Below, piece after piece: positions 26,084-35,306 of a stretch of 64,000 nt of DNA. The translations under genes were made by a program, and so were the position numbers. The notes below the pieces were generated by a model that saw only the letters and a program-made list of their open reading frames with translations, was not told the DNA's origin and did not search any database. This DNA comes from JAPLKB01 sp964532465. GTDB taxonomy: Bacteria > Desulfobacterota > Syntrophorhabdia > Syntrophorhabdales > Syntrophorhabdaceae. The stretch is from NCBI GenBank assembly GCA_964532465.1, contig CAZHHX010000003.1, forward strand, positions 62,001 through 126,000, read 5' to 3'. Each line of letters starts with the position of its first letter. The stretch's first letter is position 1.

Positions 26084-26764
26084 CTAATTGTCTGTGGACT
26101 TCGTGGACTGCGCGGACAAAGATGAAGAACCGGATTTCCGGCTTTCTGTGCGAATGCGGTAGAGTCTTTCTGTAAAACCGCCCTCTGTTTCAAATGCCTT
26201 TGCCTGGGCAGCAATTTGCCGGTCAAGGAGGCTGCACGCCACTGTCAGCAGAACCAGAGCAGCATTGGCAGCTATTTCTGAAAGGACAGTCCGATTTTTT
26301 TGCCCACCAAGTCCACTCTGTCCGCCTCGTCCACTGTCCAAGCGCTCTACCCCGCGCTCCTGTTCTACCCTCACCCACTGCATTACTTCATCGGCAGTTG
26401 CGCACCTGCGGTCTATCAGTCTCTGTCTGCGAAGATCGCTGCGGTCCCGGATGGGAAGCCCCCTCTGGCGCAAAAAGTCTTCGTAATCAAGTCGCAACTC
26501 TTCGAGGCTTGCGCGCGCTACACGCGCTACATTGGTAAGTTTGAGTTCGGTCTTTTTTGAGGTTCCCGAAGCCTGACTTCCTTCAGCAATATTCTGCACA
26601 CCCGACCAGGCCGCCTGCACCATCTGATCATGAGTACGGCTGCGTTTTTCCACATAACTATCGCAAAAACGGACCGTTACATCATAAATCAGTTGCGCTA
26701 TCTGAAAACTCTTAAGCTTTCGATAGCCGCCATGCTTCGGTATCAGCGTTTCCTTGATGGTCAT
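26084..26764 (-). CDS. four-helix-bundle protein with suffix domain
   Basis: 226 residues. N-terminal four-helix-bundle domain (about 15-120) with V-Q-A-A-W-S-G-V-Q-N-I-A-E-G-S and T-E-L-K-L-T-N-V-A-R-x-S-L-E-E-L, the marks of the S23/four-helix-bundle family. The suffix continues to about 200 with hydrophobic helix A-A-N-A-A-L-V-L-L. The tail (S-G-S-S-S-L-S-A-Q-S) looks unstructured. Such proteins are often encoded inside type I restriction operons, and remnants of hsdR and hsdM lie on either side. It may be intact yet orphaned. Confidence 0.75.
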   Translation of the reverse strand: MTIKETLIPKHGGYRKLKSFQIAQLIYDVTVRFCDSYVEKRSRTHDQMVQAAWSGVQNIAEGSQASGTSKKTELKLTNVARVARASLEELRLDYEDFLRQRGLPIRDRSDLRRQRLIDRRCATADEVMQWVRVEQERGVERLDSGRGGQSGLGGQKNRTVLSEIAANAALVLLTVACSLLDRQIAAQAKAFETEGGFTERLYRIRTESRKSGSSSLSAQSTKSTDN

Positions 26765-26770
26765 CTCCCC

Positions 26771-26937
26771 CTATGCTGCAAAATCCTCACCAAATTCATT
26801 CAGCTTTTCTTCGGTGATTTTGATATTGTTTTCAAGGACAATATTGGCTTTTCCAGCTCATCATCGAAAAAACGCCAACCCGCTTCTTCAAGAAGTTTAT
26901 TGATTTTAATGCGTGCTTTCGCTTCTTTTTCCGGCAT
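26771..26937 (-). pseudogene. hsdR N-terminal remnant, frameshifted
   Basis: From ATG 26937: P-E-K-E-A-K-A-R-I-K-I-N-K-L-L-E-E-A-G-W then R-F-F-D-D, which matches the start of type I restriction HsdR subunits. The frame then breaks near 26860; the next frame reads A-N-I-V-L-E-N-N-I-K-I-T-E-E-K-L-N-E-F-G and ends E-D-F-A-A-stop at 26771, again HsdR-like. No nuclease or helicase domain remains. With the hsdM fragment it records loss of a type I restriction operon. Confidence 0.75.
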
Positions 26938-27041
26938 ATTATCGGTTTACTACCTTCTCCGGTTTGTTTTTTCCTAATGCTATCAAATGGGTCAAGGAGT
27001 GTCAATCAGAACCTTCAATTCCGCATTCTGTGTTACCTACC

Positions 27042-28055
27042 TCATATGCCAACGGGCGGCCTCTTGACCGGTTTAATCGATACAGTCTCCGTGACTGCTT
27101 CAATCTGCTGTTCTATTAACGAGGTTAAGACTTTCAGTTCATCAAGGAATGTTTGGAGGTCAGGTTTTGTGTACATTTTGCCCTTTGTTTTAAAGTATGA
27201 TTCTATAGTCTGTAGACTTGCGACCTTTATCTTCATGGGAATGGCTTTCTGGTCTGTTGATTTCCCCCCGGCTACAGCACCCGAGGGCAGGCCCCCGGCT
27301 ACAGCACCCGAGGGCAGGTGTTTTGCTTTTTTATAGGCGGTAAGCTTTTTTTCAAGAACTGTATTTGTGATAGGTGTCTCCATTATTTCGTCAAAAATGG
27401 TAAAAAAGTCAGGACTTCCAAGATTAGCGGCGAAGAGATAACCCTGAGAAACGGGCAGTTTTCCGACTGAAATTGCCTCCTGAATTTTAGGAACCAGTTT
27501 TAAAAGCGATATCGTGTTATACAGCGTATTTATTGACTTTGCAGAGATTTCAGAAATCGTTACAACAGTTGTAACGATTTCTTCCGGGAGGGTTTCGGGC
27601 TTCCGGTTGTACCGCACCAAGTCGCTCATCACCTCATCCACATTGTATACATTTCCCGCCTCTGACATGTCAGGATGTTTTGCCTGAATATATGCCAATA
27701 TACCTTTTGCCTGATCTATGGGATCCAAGTCCTCCCGCTGGAGGTTTTCTACTAACTGGATAGCAAGAATTTCATCTTTTTGCGGGACTGCATTGACAAT
27801 TCTTGCGGGGATTGCTTCCATACCGAGTTTTTGTGCTGCCAGATATCTTCTTTCTCCACAGAGGAGCAGGTATTTGTCATCTCTTGGAGTTACAAGGACT
27901 GGCTCAAGAACACCCCGGTCTCTGATTGATTCCATAAGGGCTTTAAAGGGCTCCTTTGTTGTGTCAATTTTTGATCTGATCTGCTCTTCCACGATGATGC
28001 TTCCCAGAGACATGTACAAAAATTCCGGGCTTTCCGTTGTTTTTTTCGTTGCCAT
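27042..28055 (-). CDS. ParB/Spo0J-like DNA-binding protein without a ParA partner
   Basis: 337 residues. ParB N-terminal nuclease/CTPase-like domain (about 15-115) with G-E-R-R-Y-L-A-A-Q-K-L-G and E-N-L-Q-R-E-D-L; helix-turn-helix region (about 120-215, I-S-E-I-S-A-K-S-I-N). Then a linker holding two copies of L-P-S-G-A-V-A-G-G, and a C-terminal dimerisation-like region (275-337) whose paralogue stands alone at 15198-15395. Chromosomal ParB normally follows parA, which is absent here, so this is probably an accessory ParB-like regulator from a plasmid or island. No parS-like palindromes were identified. Confidence 0.82.
   Translation of the reverse strand: MATKKTTESPEFLYMSLGSIIVEEQIRSKIDTTKEPFKALMESIRDRGVLEPVLVTPRDDKYLLLCGERRYLAAQKLGMEAIPARIVNAVPQKDEILAIQLVENLQREDLDPIDQAKGILAYIQAKHPDMSEAGNVYNVDEVMSDLVRYNRKPETLPEEIVTTVVTISEISAKSINTLYNTISLLKLVPKIQEAISVGKLPVSQGYLFAANLGSPDFFTIFDEIMETPITNTVLEKKLTAYKKAKHLPSGAVAGGLPSGAVAGGKSTDQKAIPMKIKVASLQTIESYFKTKGKMYTKPDLQTFLDELKVLTSLIEQQIEAVTETVSIKPVKRPPVGI
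27265..27318. repeat. two 27-bp GC-rich tandem repeats inside the parB-like gene
   Basis: Two exact copies of a 27-base unit (27265-27291, 27292-27318), containing CCCGAGGGCAGG. In frame they encode L-P-S-G-A-V-A-G-G twice. Read on the minus strand each contains CCTGCCCTCGGG, close to the CCTGTCCTCGCG of the repeats at 44290-44373. Confidence 0.9.
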
Positions 28056-28274
28056 TTAATACCCCCTTATTTAATTTTTTTATATACAGAATATTACCCC
28101 ATTCAGTAAAATAAAATCAAACAAATCATGATGGTATATATATCCCATTTACTTTTCCTGCAATAATCACGCTTTAAAATAAAACAGGTATCCGAATAGA
28201 TATTTATCTGCTAAAATCTAATATGATGAGTTCTAAGCTGAAGCAAGGTATTTAAATATATTCAGGGAACTACT

Positions 28275-30845
28275 GTGAAATACTCATTTTTTTATTCCAT
28301 AAGGACACACTTGGTATTGCTGATACTGATACTCGCGCTTCCTTCTCTCGGGTTGATCCTTTATTCAGGTATAAACAGACAGGAATATGAGACGGAAAAA
28401 GCAAAGGCAAACGCTCTGAACGTTGTCTACGATATCGCCTTTCAGCAGGAGCAGATTGTGGAAAGCACGCGGGTATTTTTGATGACGCTTGCCAAGCTGC
28501 CCGAAGTGCAGAACAGAAACGCTGATAAATGCGATAAATTATTCAGCGCCTTGCTGAAGGAACAGCCATTGTACGCGACCATCTTTGCTGTTACTGCCGA
28601 CGGTGTTATATTTTCATCTGCCCTGCCTTTTAAATCACAATCAGTAATTCATCAAAAATTCTACAAAGACGCCATAACGACAAAGGCCTTCACCATTAGC
28701 GAATTCAGTATAGGAAGCATATCGAAACGCCCCATACTTTCCTTTGCGTATCCAGTTTTAGATTCCAGGGGCAGGATAAGAGCAATGGTCGTAGTCTCCC
28801 TCGATCTTGCCCGCTACAGCGAAGTTTTTTCGCTCTCACAATTACCGAGGGGCTCTCAATTAATATTAACAGATCACAATGATATGATTATTTATCATTA
28901 CCCCGGATATAAAGAATATACAGGGAAACTTGATTTTCCGGGAGTTGTAAAACAAATGCAGAATAAAAAGGATTCCGGTACTTTCATTGCCTCTGACGCA
29001 GACAATATAAAACGCCTCTACGCGTATAAAAAACTCCGCCCGAAAGGAAGCGAACTTCCATATCTTAACATCCGTGTAGGCATACCCGAAAAAACAGCCC
29101 TTGCAGGCGCGAGACAAATATTATTTCAAAACCTCGCATCCTTCAGTGTAATTGCAGTTGTTGCCCTATTCTTTTTATGGTTTGTGGGAGACAAACTGAT
29201 TACCAGGAAAGTTGCCAGACTGGCACATACCGCAAAAAGGATAGGACGGGGAAATCTGAATGCCCGTACCGGCATTGGACACAGGGGCGGAGAGCTCGCC
29301 CAGCTTGCAAAGGCCTTTGATGAAATGGCCGAAGAATTGCAAAATAGAGGGAATAAATTACGGCTATCGGAAGAAAAATATCGCAGCATCTTTGAAAACG
29401 CCGTTGAAGGCATATTCCAGACCACCCCTGAAGGCCGTTTTCTCAGCGCCAACCCCGCCCTCGCTGAAATGTTCGGCTTTCAATCACCTCAGGAGTTTAT
29501 AGAAGCTGTCACAGACATAGGGAATCAGCTATACGTAAATCCTGATGACAGAAGAATACTGAAAACACTTTATGAAGAACAGGAAATGGTATCACGTTTC
29601 GAAACAAGGTATTGCCGCAAGGACGGAAGTATTCTGTGGGTTTCCCTGAATGCCCGTGCTGTAAGGGATAATGATGGAAAAATTATCTGTTATGAAGGAA
29701 CTGTTGAGGATATTGCCGAGCGCAAGAAAGCGGAAGAATCCCTTCAAAGGGAAAAGGAAAAGCTTTTTACCATACTTGAAAATGACCCTACCGGGATCGC
29801 CCTGGTTGACAAGAACGGTTTTTACTCATATATAAATCCTGAATTCACGAATATTACCGGTTATCTCCTCCAGGATATTCCTGACGGCAGGACATGGTTT
29901 CAGAAGGCCTACCCTGATCCCGAATATAGAAAGAAGGTTATCGATGCCTGGAAAACGGGCAGATTATCAAAGGGAGGCAGGAATAAAAGCGCTGACGAGG
30001 AATTCAGGATTCACTGTAAAGATGGACAAACCAAGGATATCGAGTTCAGAACAACATACCTGAAAGAATACAGTGTAACTGTTTTAATGGATATTACAGA
30101 ACGTAAACAGGCAGAGGAAGAGATTCATAACCTGAATCAGGAACTTGAGCAGCATGTTATGGAACTCAAGACCATCAATGAGGGCCTTGAAGTCTTTAGT
30201 TTCTCTCTCGCCCACGACTTAAGGACACCCCTTGTTGCCATAGGGGGTTTTTCCCGAAGACTGCTGGAAAAATATTCCAGTCGCCTCGATGAAAAAGGCC
30301 GGCGTTATCTTAAAATTATCAACACGAACACTATGCATATGGAAGAGCTTATCAGCGATTTACTCACTTTTTTCAAGCTGGGAGGCAAGACGATTAAATA
30401 TTCACATGTTAAGATGGATGTAATCGTGCAAGAGGTATTTGATCAAATCAAAACAATATACCGTGACCGGCCGATTCAGTTGAATATTAAAACTATTCCT
30501 GACACGAAAGGCGACAGAATAATGCTGAAGCAAGTATTTGCCAACCTTATGACAAATGCCGTCAAGTACGGCAAGCTGGAGGGAATTACAGTCATTGAAG
30601 CGGGAGGATGGGTTGAAAATAATGAAATTATTTATTATGTAAAGGATAACGGTATCGGCTTTCCTATGGAACATGCTGATAAACTTTTTGAAATATTTGA
30701 GCGTTTGCATACAACAGAAGAGATTGAAGGAACAGGCCTGGGTCTGACAATTGTAAAGCGTATTGTCAGGCAGCATGGAGGCCGTGTATGGGCTGAAGGA
30801 ACAGTGGGAGAAGGAGCTGTTTTCTATTTCACAATTCCCGTATAA
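28275..30845 (+). CDS. membrane sensor histidine kinase (Cache-HAMP-PAS-PAS-HisKA)
   Basis: 856 residues. TM1 (about 12-32), a periplasmic Cache-type sensing domain (about 38-285, with F-Y-K-D-A and R-P-I-L-S-F-A-Y-P-V), TM2 (about 292-312), HAMP (312-366), two PAS domains (about 370-495 and 500-625), HisKA with F-S-L-A-H-D-L-R-T-P-L, and HATPase_c with N-A-V-K-Y-G, D-N-G-I-G-F and G-T-G-L-G-L. It probably senses a small periplasmic ligand. No response regulator is adjacent; the partner must be elsewhere. The HisKA/HATPase end resembles phytochrome-type kinases. Confidence 0.88.
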   Translation: MKYSFFYSIRTHLVLLILILALPSLGLILYSGINRQEYETEKAKANALNVVYDIAFQQEQIVESTRVFLMTLAKLPEVQNRNADKCDKLFSALLKEQPLYATIFAVTADGVIFSSALPFKSQSVIHQKFYKDAITTKAFTISEFSIGSISKRPILSFAYPVLDSRGRIRAMVVVSLDLARYSEVFSLSQLPRGSQLILTDHNDMIIYHYPGYKEYTGKLDFPGVVKQMQNKKDSGTFIASDADNIKRLYAYKKLRPKGSELPYLNIRVGIPEKTALAGARQILFQNLASFSVIAVVALFFLWFVGDKLITRKVARLAHTAKRIGRGNLNARTGIGHRGGELAQLAKAFDEMAEELQNRGNKLRLSEEKYRSIFENAVEGIFQTTPEGRFLSANPALAEMFGFQSPQEFIEAVTDIGNQLYVNPDDRRILKTLYEEQEMVSRFETRYCRKDGSILWVSLNARAVRDNDGKIICYEGTVEDIAERKKAEESLQREKEKLFTILENDPTGIALVDKNGFYSYINPEFTNITGYLLQDIPDGRTWFQKAYPDPEYRKKVIDAWKTGRLSKGGRNKSADEEFRIHCKDGQTKDIEFRTTYLKEYSVTVLMDITERKQAEEEIHNLNQELEQHVMELKTINEGLEVFSFSLAHDLRTPLVAIGGFSRRLLEKYSSRLDEKGRRYLKIINTNTMHMEELISDLLTFFKLGGKTIKYSHVKMDVIVQEVFDQIKTIYRDRPIQLNIKTIPDTKGDRIMLKQVFANLMTNAVKYGKLEGITVIEAGGWVENNEIIYYVKDNGIGFPMEHADKLFEIFERLHTTEEIEGTGLGLTIVKRIVRQHGGRVWAEGTVGEGAVFYFTIPV

Positions 30846-30993
30846 TATCTTCGTAAAACACGTATAGCCGGGCAACAGTATGCAGGTCGAAAATTAAAAA
30901 CAGTGTTCCGGCCACATCCAGTAAAAAAGGCCGGGACCCTGAATCATTCTAAAGTTGATTATTAAAGAAAAATAGTTTAATAATGAATTAATT

Positions 30994-32283
30994 ATGGAAA
31001 AGATTGATGTAGTCATTGTGGGTGGAGGGCTTTCAGGGCTTGCCTGCGCGTATATGCTCGCCGAGCAGGACATGCAGGTAATCGTCGTTGAGAGGGGAGA
31101 TTTTCCCGGCAGTAAAAATGTGACAGGCGGAAGGCTTTACCTCGAACCGATCAGGGAACTTGCAGGGACAATGCTTGAGGGGGCTCCCTTTGAGAGGAAG
31201 GTCGTCAGGGAAAAGTGGAGCCTGCTTGGAGAAGGAAATTCCATCGGGGTAGACTTTACCGGAGAAAAATTCAGACAGGAAGCACACAGTTACACCATAC
31301 TCAGGGCGCGTTTTGACCGGTGGCTTGCGGAAAGACTGATGGAAAAAGGTGTTTTTGTAATACCCAAATACCGGGTGGACTCCCTGTTATGGGAAGGCGA
31401 AAATGTTGCAGGCATAAAGGCAGGATCTGAGGAGATATACGCGAACATCGTGGTTGCGGCAGACGGCGCTCTTTCCTTTATGGCTGAACAGGCGGGACTT
31501 AAGCCGAAAATGAAGCCGAAGGGCTATGCTGTGGGCATCAAAGAAGTAATTGAGCTTCCCGAAGAAAAGATAAATGACAGGTTCAACGTTGACAAAGATG
31601 AAGGCTGCGCCCATCTTTTTGTGGGAGATGTTACAAAAGGATTATTCGGCGGCGGGTTTTTGTACACGAATAAGGAGACAATCTCTCTGGGCATAGTGGT
31701 CGGGATAAGGGCTCTTATGGAAAAATCCCCTACCATGGAAGCGCATACACTCATAGACTCCTTTAAAGAAAGATATGAAATTAAAAGGCTTATTGAAGGG
31801 GGCACCCTTGCGGAATATTCCGCGCATATAATCCCGGAATCGGGCTACAACGGCATATCAAAACTTTACGGAAACAACATACTGGTAACCGGCGACGCGG
31901 CAGGTTTCGCATTGAATATGGGCGTAACGGTGAGAGGTATGGAGTTTGCCATAGCGTCAGGCATAATCGCGGCGGAAACAATCATAAAAGCAAAAGCTTC
32001 CGGTGACTATTCTGCAAAAACACTTTCTTATTATGAGAGCAGGCTGAAAGAAAGTTTTGTATTGAAAGACCTGTACAACAACAGGCAGATGTCTGATTTT
32101 CTCGACAACGATGATTTTTTCTCATATTATCCGAAACTATTCCCTGCCCTTGTTGAAAAGGCAATGTGGTTCGGCAGGGAGCCAAAGGAAAAACTGAGCA
32201 AGACCATATGGGAAGGACTGAAAAATTCAGGCGCTTTGAGCATGAAAGGATTAAAAACACTCTACGGAATGAAAAAAATATAG
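30994..32283 (+). CDS. fixC: FixC-like electron-transfer flavoprotein-quinone oxidoreductase
   Basis: 429 residues. FAD motif V-G-G-G-L-S-G-L-A-C-A near the N-terminus, a second FAD contact V-A-A-D-G-A-L-S and a late G-D-A-A-G-F-A. The protein accepts electrons from an electron transfer flavoprotein (FixAB type) at the membrane and passes them to quinone or ferredoxin through FixX. The gene for its ferredoxin partner lies 9 bases downstream. FixAB is not in the window, so the donor is encoded elsewhere. Confidence 0.88.
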   Translation: MEKIDVVIVGGGLSGLACAYMLAEQDMQVIVVERGDFPGSKNVTGGRLYLEPIRELAGTMLEGAPFERKVVREKWSLLGEGNSIGVDFTGEKFRQEAHSYTILRARFDRWLAERLMEKGVFVIPKYRVDSLLWEGENVAGIKAGSEEIYANIVVAADGALSFMAEQAGLKPKMKPKGYAVGIKEVIELPEEKINDRFNVDKDEGCAHLFVGDVTKGLFGGGFLYTNKETISLGIVVGIRALMEKSPTMEAHTLIDSFKERYEIKRLIEGGTLAEYSAHIIPESGYNGISKLYGNNILVTGDAAGFALNMGVTVRGMEFAIASGIIAAETIIKAKASGDYSAKTLSYYESRLKESFVLKDLYNNRQMSDFLDNDDFFSYYPKLFPALVEKAMWFGREPKEKLSKTIWEGLKNSGALSMKGLKTLYGMKKI

Positions 32284-32292
32284 GTAAGTCAC

Positions 32293-32571
32293 ATGAAAGT
32301 TGATGAGAAACTTGCCCTTGATGCCTTTAAAAACGACAAAGAGAGTCATATAAAAATACGCCACGATATATGCAGGACCAAGTGCAGATCCAGGTACTGC
32401 CTGTGTATCTGTCCCGGACATCTTTATAAATACGACGAAGCAGCGGACGAGATAACAGTGGAGTACGCGGGGTGCCTTGAATGCGGTACCTGCAGGGTAG
32501 CTTGCATAGAAGGGGCCATTGACTGGACATATCCCAGGGGAGAGTTCGGGGTTCAGTACAGGCTCGGTTAG
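32293..32571 (+). CDS. fixX: FixX-like ferredoxin
   Basis: 92 residues, typical length. Eight-cysteine arrangement including C-R-S-R-Y-C-L-C-I-C-P and C-L-E-C-G-T-C-R-V-A-C, and the family ending with W-x-Y-P-R-G-x-F-G-V. FixX forms a complex with FixC to carry electrons from electron transfer flavoprotein to quinone. Cotranscribed with fixC upstream and the DUF2156 gene one base downstream. Confidence 0.92.
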   Translation: MKVDEKLALDAFKNDKESHIKIRHDICRTKCRSRYCLCICPGHLYKYDEAADEITVEYAGCLECGTCRVACIEGAIDWTYPRGEFGVQYRLG

Positions 32572-32572
32572 C

Positions 32573-33493
32573 ATGTCAAAAAACCCGGAATTTCCGGATT
32601 TCAAACCCATTGAGCTGCAAGACCGCCACATATTTAACGAGATATTAAAACAGCGCCAGCCCCTTCTTTCCGAATGGACTTTTACAAACCTTTTTATATG
32701 GCGCACCCTTTACGGTTTTCAGTGGTCATTGTACAAAAACTGGCTCATGGTAATCTGCCATGAGGGCAATAATGGTTTCTATGCCATGGAGCCGATTGGG
32801 CCCCCATCAAGGTGTGAACCTGCCATAACACTTCTTCAATGGCTTTCGCAGGAAAAAAACAGTCCTGATCCCCGTATCGAGCGGGCGGATGAATCCCTCG
32901 CTTCAGAACTTGACGGTTTGGGAAACTTTACAGTCGAACCAGCCAGGGAGCACTTTGATTATGTCTACCTGCGGGATGATCTTGTCGCTCTTGCCGGAAA
33001 TAAATACCGTTCAAAGAGAAACCACATAAACCAGTTGTTTCGTTCATACAGATTTGAATATGAGACTCTGAACCAACATCATATTGACGAATGCCTGAAG
33101 CTTCAGGAAAAGTGGTGCATTTTAAAGCGTTGCGAGGAAGACCTGAATCTTTCCAGTGAATGGGAGGCTGTCCGTGAAATACTGCATCATTACAAGGCCC
33201 TTGACCTGAAGGGCGGAGTAGTTACAGTTGGAAAGGAAGTTGTGGCATTTACCATAGGAGAACTGCTCAATGACGAGACGGCAGTTGTGCATATAGAAAA
33301 GGCCGATCCTGATATACCGGGATTGTATCAGATTGTAAATCAGCAGTTCTGTGAAAAAACATGGGAGAATGTGCCCTATATCAACCGGGAGCAGGATCTG
33401 GGGCTGCCGGGCCTGCGCGAGGCCAAACTTTCCTATTATCCGCATCATTTTGTTGAGAAATACAGGATCAGGTTGAGCCGTCAACCGGAATAA
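32573..33493 (+). CDS. DUF2156 (acyltransferase-like) protein
   Basis: From ATG 32573, one base after the fixX stop, 306 residues; a longer frame from 32519 overlaps fixX and is not used. Features: F-T-N-L-F-I-W-R near residue 40, Y-V-Y-L-R-D-D-L, K-R-N-H-I-N-Q-L-F, and the terminal region Y-I-N-R-E-Q-D-L-G-L-P-G-L-R that marks DUF2156. Related domains are GNAT-like and occur in the aminoacyl transfer part of lysyl-phosphatidylglycerol synthase, which suggests an aminoacyl or acyl transfer on a lipid or peptide. No membrane part is present. Confidence 0.82.
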   Translation: MSKNPEFPDFKPIELQDRHIFNEILKQRQPLLSEWTFTNLFIWRTLYGFQWSLYKNWLMVICHEGNNGFYAMEPIGPPSRCEPAITLLQWLSQEKNSPDPRIERADESLASELDGLGNFTVEPAREHFDYVYLRDDLVALAGNKYRSKRNHINQLFRSYRFEYETLNQHHIDECLKLQEKWCILKRCEEDLNLSSEWEAVREILHHYKALDLKGGVVTVGKEVVAFTIGELLNDETAVVHIEKADPDIPGLYQIVNQQFCEKTWENVPYINREQDLGLPGLREAKLSYYPHHFVEKYRIRLSRQPE

Positions 33494-33534
33494 CTAATAA
33501 TTGTTGCATTACAGGACATTTAGGTTTATTTTTA

Positions 33535-33909
33535 ATGGCAATGTATGAAATTTATGTAGAAACCCATTTTTCGGCAGCACATCATTTAAGAGACTATTGC
33601 GGAAAATGTGAAGCGCCCCATGGACACAACTGGATTGTAGAAGCCTACGTTCAGTGCGGGGAACTTAACGAAATAGGCATAGGAATAGATTTCAAGGATG
33701 TTAAGGACTCTGTTAAAATAATTCTGGAAGATCTCGACCATAAAGACCTCAATGAATTGGCGATTTTCAGCAAAGAAAATCCCTCGTCGGAAAATATTGC
33801 AAAATACTTATTCAAAAGACTTTCTCACGCATTAAATAATGACAATATTAGAGTTTCAAAAATTAAAGTGTGCGAAACTCCGGGAAGCGGTTCTATTTAC
33901 TGGGAATAA
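33535..33909 (+). CDS. queD: 6-carboxytetrahydropterin synthase QueD
   Basis: 124 residues, typical length. Zn-binding histidines are seen in F-S-A-A-H-H-L and G-H-N-W, catalytic Cys in G-K-C-E-A-P-H-G-H, and C-E-T-P near the end. Converts 7,8-dihydroneopterin triphosphate to 6-carboxytetrahydropterin, the first dedicated step to queuosine and other 7-deazaguanines. queE and queC follow; GTP cyclohydrolase and QueF are not in the window. Confidence 0.93.
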   Translation: MAMYEIYVETHFSAAHHLRDYCGKCEAPHGHNWIVEAYVQCGELNEIGIGIDFKDVKDSVKIILEDLDHKDLNELAIFSKENPSSENIAKYLFKRLSHALNNDNIRVSKIKVCETPGSGSIYWE

Positions 33910-33960
33910 ACATTTCTGTACATCTTTTTTTCGCAGAATATTCTCTCCATCGGGGATCAT

Positions 33961-34608
33961 ATGGAATCAGCTCTGAAGGTTAATGAGATTTTCAAAAGCA
34001 TTCAGGGAGAATCCACATTCGCGGGATTGCCCTGCGCTTTTATCAGGCTTGCCGGGTGCAACCTCAGGTGCGCCTATTGCGATACGGCTTACGCCTATGA
34101 GGAAGGTCAGGAATGGAGCGTTTCGGACTTAATAATCAGGATTGCCGAATACGGGTGTAAACTGGTGGAGATTACCGGCGGCGAACCGCTGTTGCAGAAC
34201 GAAACCCATAACCTTGCAAAAAATCTTATCCGTCAGGGTTTCAAAGTACTGATAGAAACAAACGGCAGCCTTGATATCAGCGCCGTTGATAAGAAGGCTG
34301 TTATAATTATGGATGTGAAGTGCCCGGGAAGCGGGATGAGCAGGAAAAATCTCTGGAAAAATATTGACCTGTTAAAGCATAATGATGAAGTTAAATTTGT
34401 TATTGGCAGTAAAAAAGATTATTTATGGGCCAAATCCAAAATCAGAGAATTCAATCTTCCAGAACGCTGCAAGGTCATCTTTTCTGCCGTGCATGGGATA
34501 TTGGAACCCCGTGAGCTTGCCGAATGGATTTTAAAGGATAATCTTCAAGTCAGATTTCAACTGCAGTTGCATAAATACATATGGGAACCGGACAGGAGAG
34601 GTGTATGA
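33961..34608 (+). CDS. queE: 7-carboxy-7-deazaguanine synthase QueE
   Basis: 215 residues. Radical SAM motif C-N-L-R-C-A-Y-C (C-x3-C-x2-C), with F-x-S-I-Q-G-E before it and T-G-G-E-P-L after. Ring-contracts 6-carboxytetrahydropterin to 7-carboxy-7-deazaguanine using SAM and Mg2+. The stop overlaps the queC start (ATGA), so the two are translationally coupled. Confidence 0.93.
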   Translation: MESALKVNEIFKSIQGESTFAGLPCAFIRLAGCNLRCAYCDTAYAYEEGQEWSVSDLIIRIAEYGCKLVEITGGEPLLQNETHNLAKNLIRQGFKVLIETNGSLDISAVDKKAVIIMDVKCPGSGMSRKNLWKNIDLLKHNDEVKFVIGSKKDYLWAKSKIREFNLPERCKVIFSAVHGILEPRELAEWILKDNLQVRFQLQLHKYIWEPDRRGV

Positions 34609-35288
34609 AAAAAGGCGCTGTTGTGTTAACAAGCGGCGGAGTGGATTCCACAACTATTCTTGCTATCGCCAAGTCACAGGATTTTGATCTGTACTGCCTG
34701 AGCTTTGATTACGGACAGAGACATATTTTTGAGCTTGAAAGCGCTAAAAAAGTTTCCGAATTTTTTAATGTTACGGAACATAAAGTTATAAAAATAGATT
34801 TGAGAACCTTCGGCGGCTCAGCCCTTACCGATGATATTAGTGTCCCTTTACACAGGAACGCTGAAGATATGGCAAGGGAAATCCCAGTCACATATGTTCC
34901 GGCAAGAAATACGATATTTCTTTCATATGCCCTTGCCTGGGCGGAGGTTTTGAAGGTTCATGATATTTTCATCGGTGTAAACGCGATTGATTACAGCGGC
35001 TACCCTGATTGCAGGCCTGAATTTATCAAAGCCTTTCAGCAAATGGCAAATCTTGCCACAAAAGAATCGGTTGAAGGAAAAACCCTGACAATCCATGCGC
35101 CGCTTATTGACATGACAAAGAGCGCCATCATAAAGAAAGGCGTCGAACTTGGCGTTGATTATTCAATTACCCACAGTTGCTATAATCCGAATGAGAGCGG
35201 ACTGGCCTGCGGAGAATGCGACAGTTGCCTATTAAGAAGAAAAGGCTTTATGGAAGCAGGGATTAAAGATCCGACAAGATATGCCTGA
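34605..35288 (+). CDS. queC: 7-cyano-7-deazaguanine synthase QueC
   Basis: 227 residues from ATG 34605. PP-loop S-G-G-V-D-S-T-T near the N-terminus and a Zn site at the end (H-S-C-Y-N with C-G-E-C-D-S-C). Turns 7-carboxy-7-deazaguanine and ammonia into preQ0 with ATP. Four-base overlap with queE. Product could feed tRNA queuosine or DNA deazaguanine modification; no dpd genes are in view. Confidence 0.94.
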   Translation: MKKGAVVLTSGGVDSTTILAIAKSQDFDLYCLSFDYGQRHIFELESAKKVSEFFNVTEHKVIKIDLRTFGGSALTDDISVPLHRNAEDMAREIPVTYVPARNTIFLSYALAWAEVLKVHDIFIGVNAIDYSGYPDCRPEFIKAFQQMANLATKESVEGKTLTIHAPLIDMTKSAIIKKGVELGVDYSITHSCYNPNESGLACGECDSCLLRRKGFMEAGIKDPTRYA

Positions 35289-35306
35289 AAAAATAAAATA
35301 TTTTAC

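Noticed and set aside
27042..28055. Chromosomal partition locus / replication origin next to the ParB-like gene
   Set aside because: No parA, no parS-like palindromes, no dnaA or gidA, and the gene is surrounded by remnants. More likely an accessory gene.
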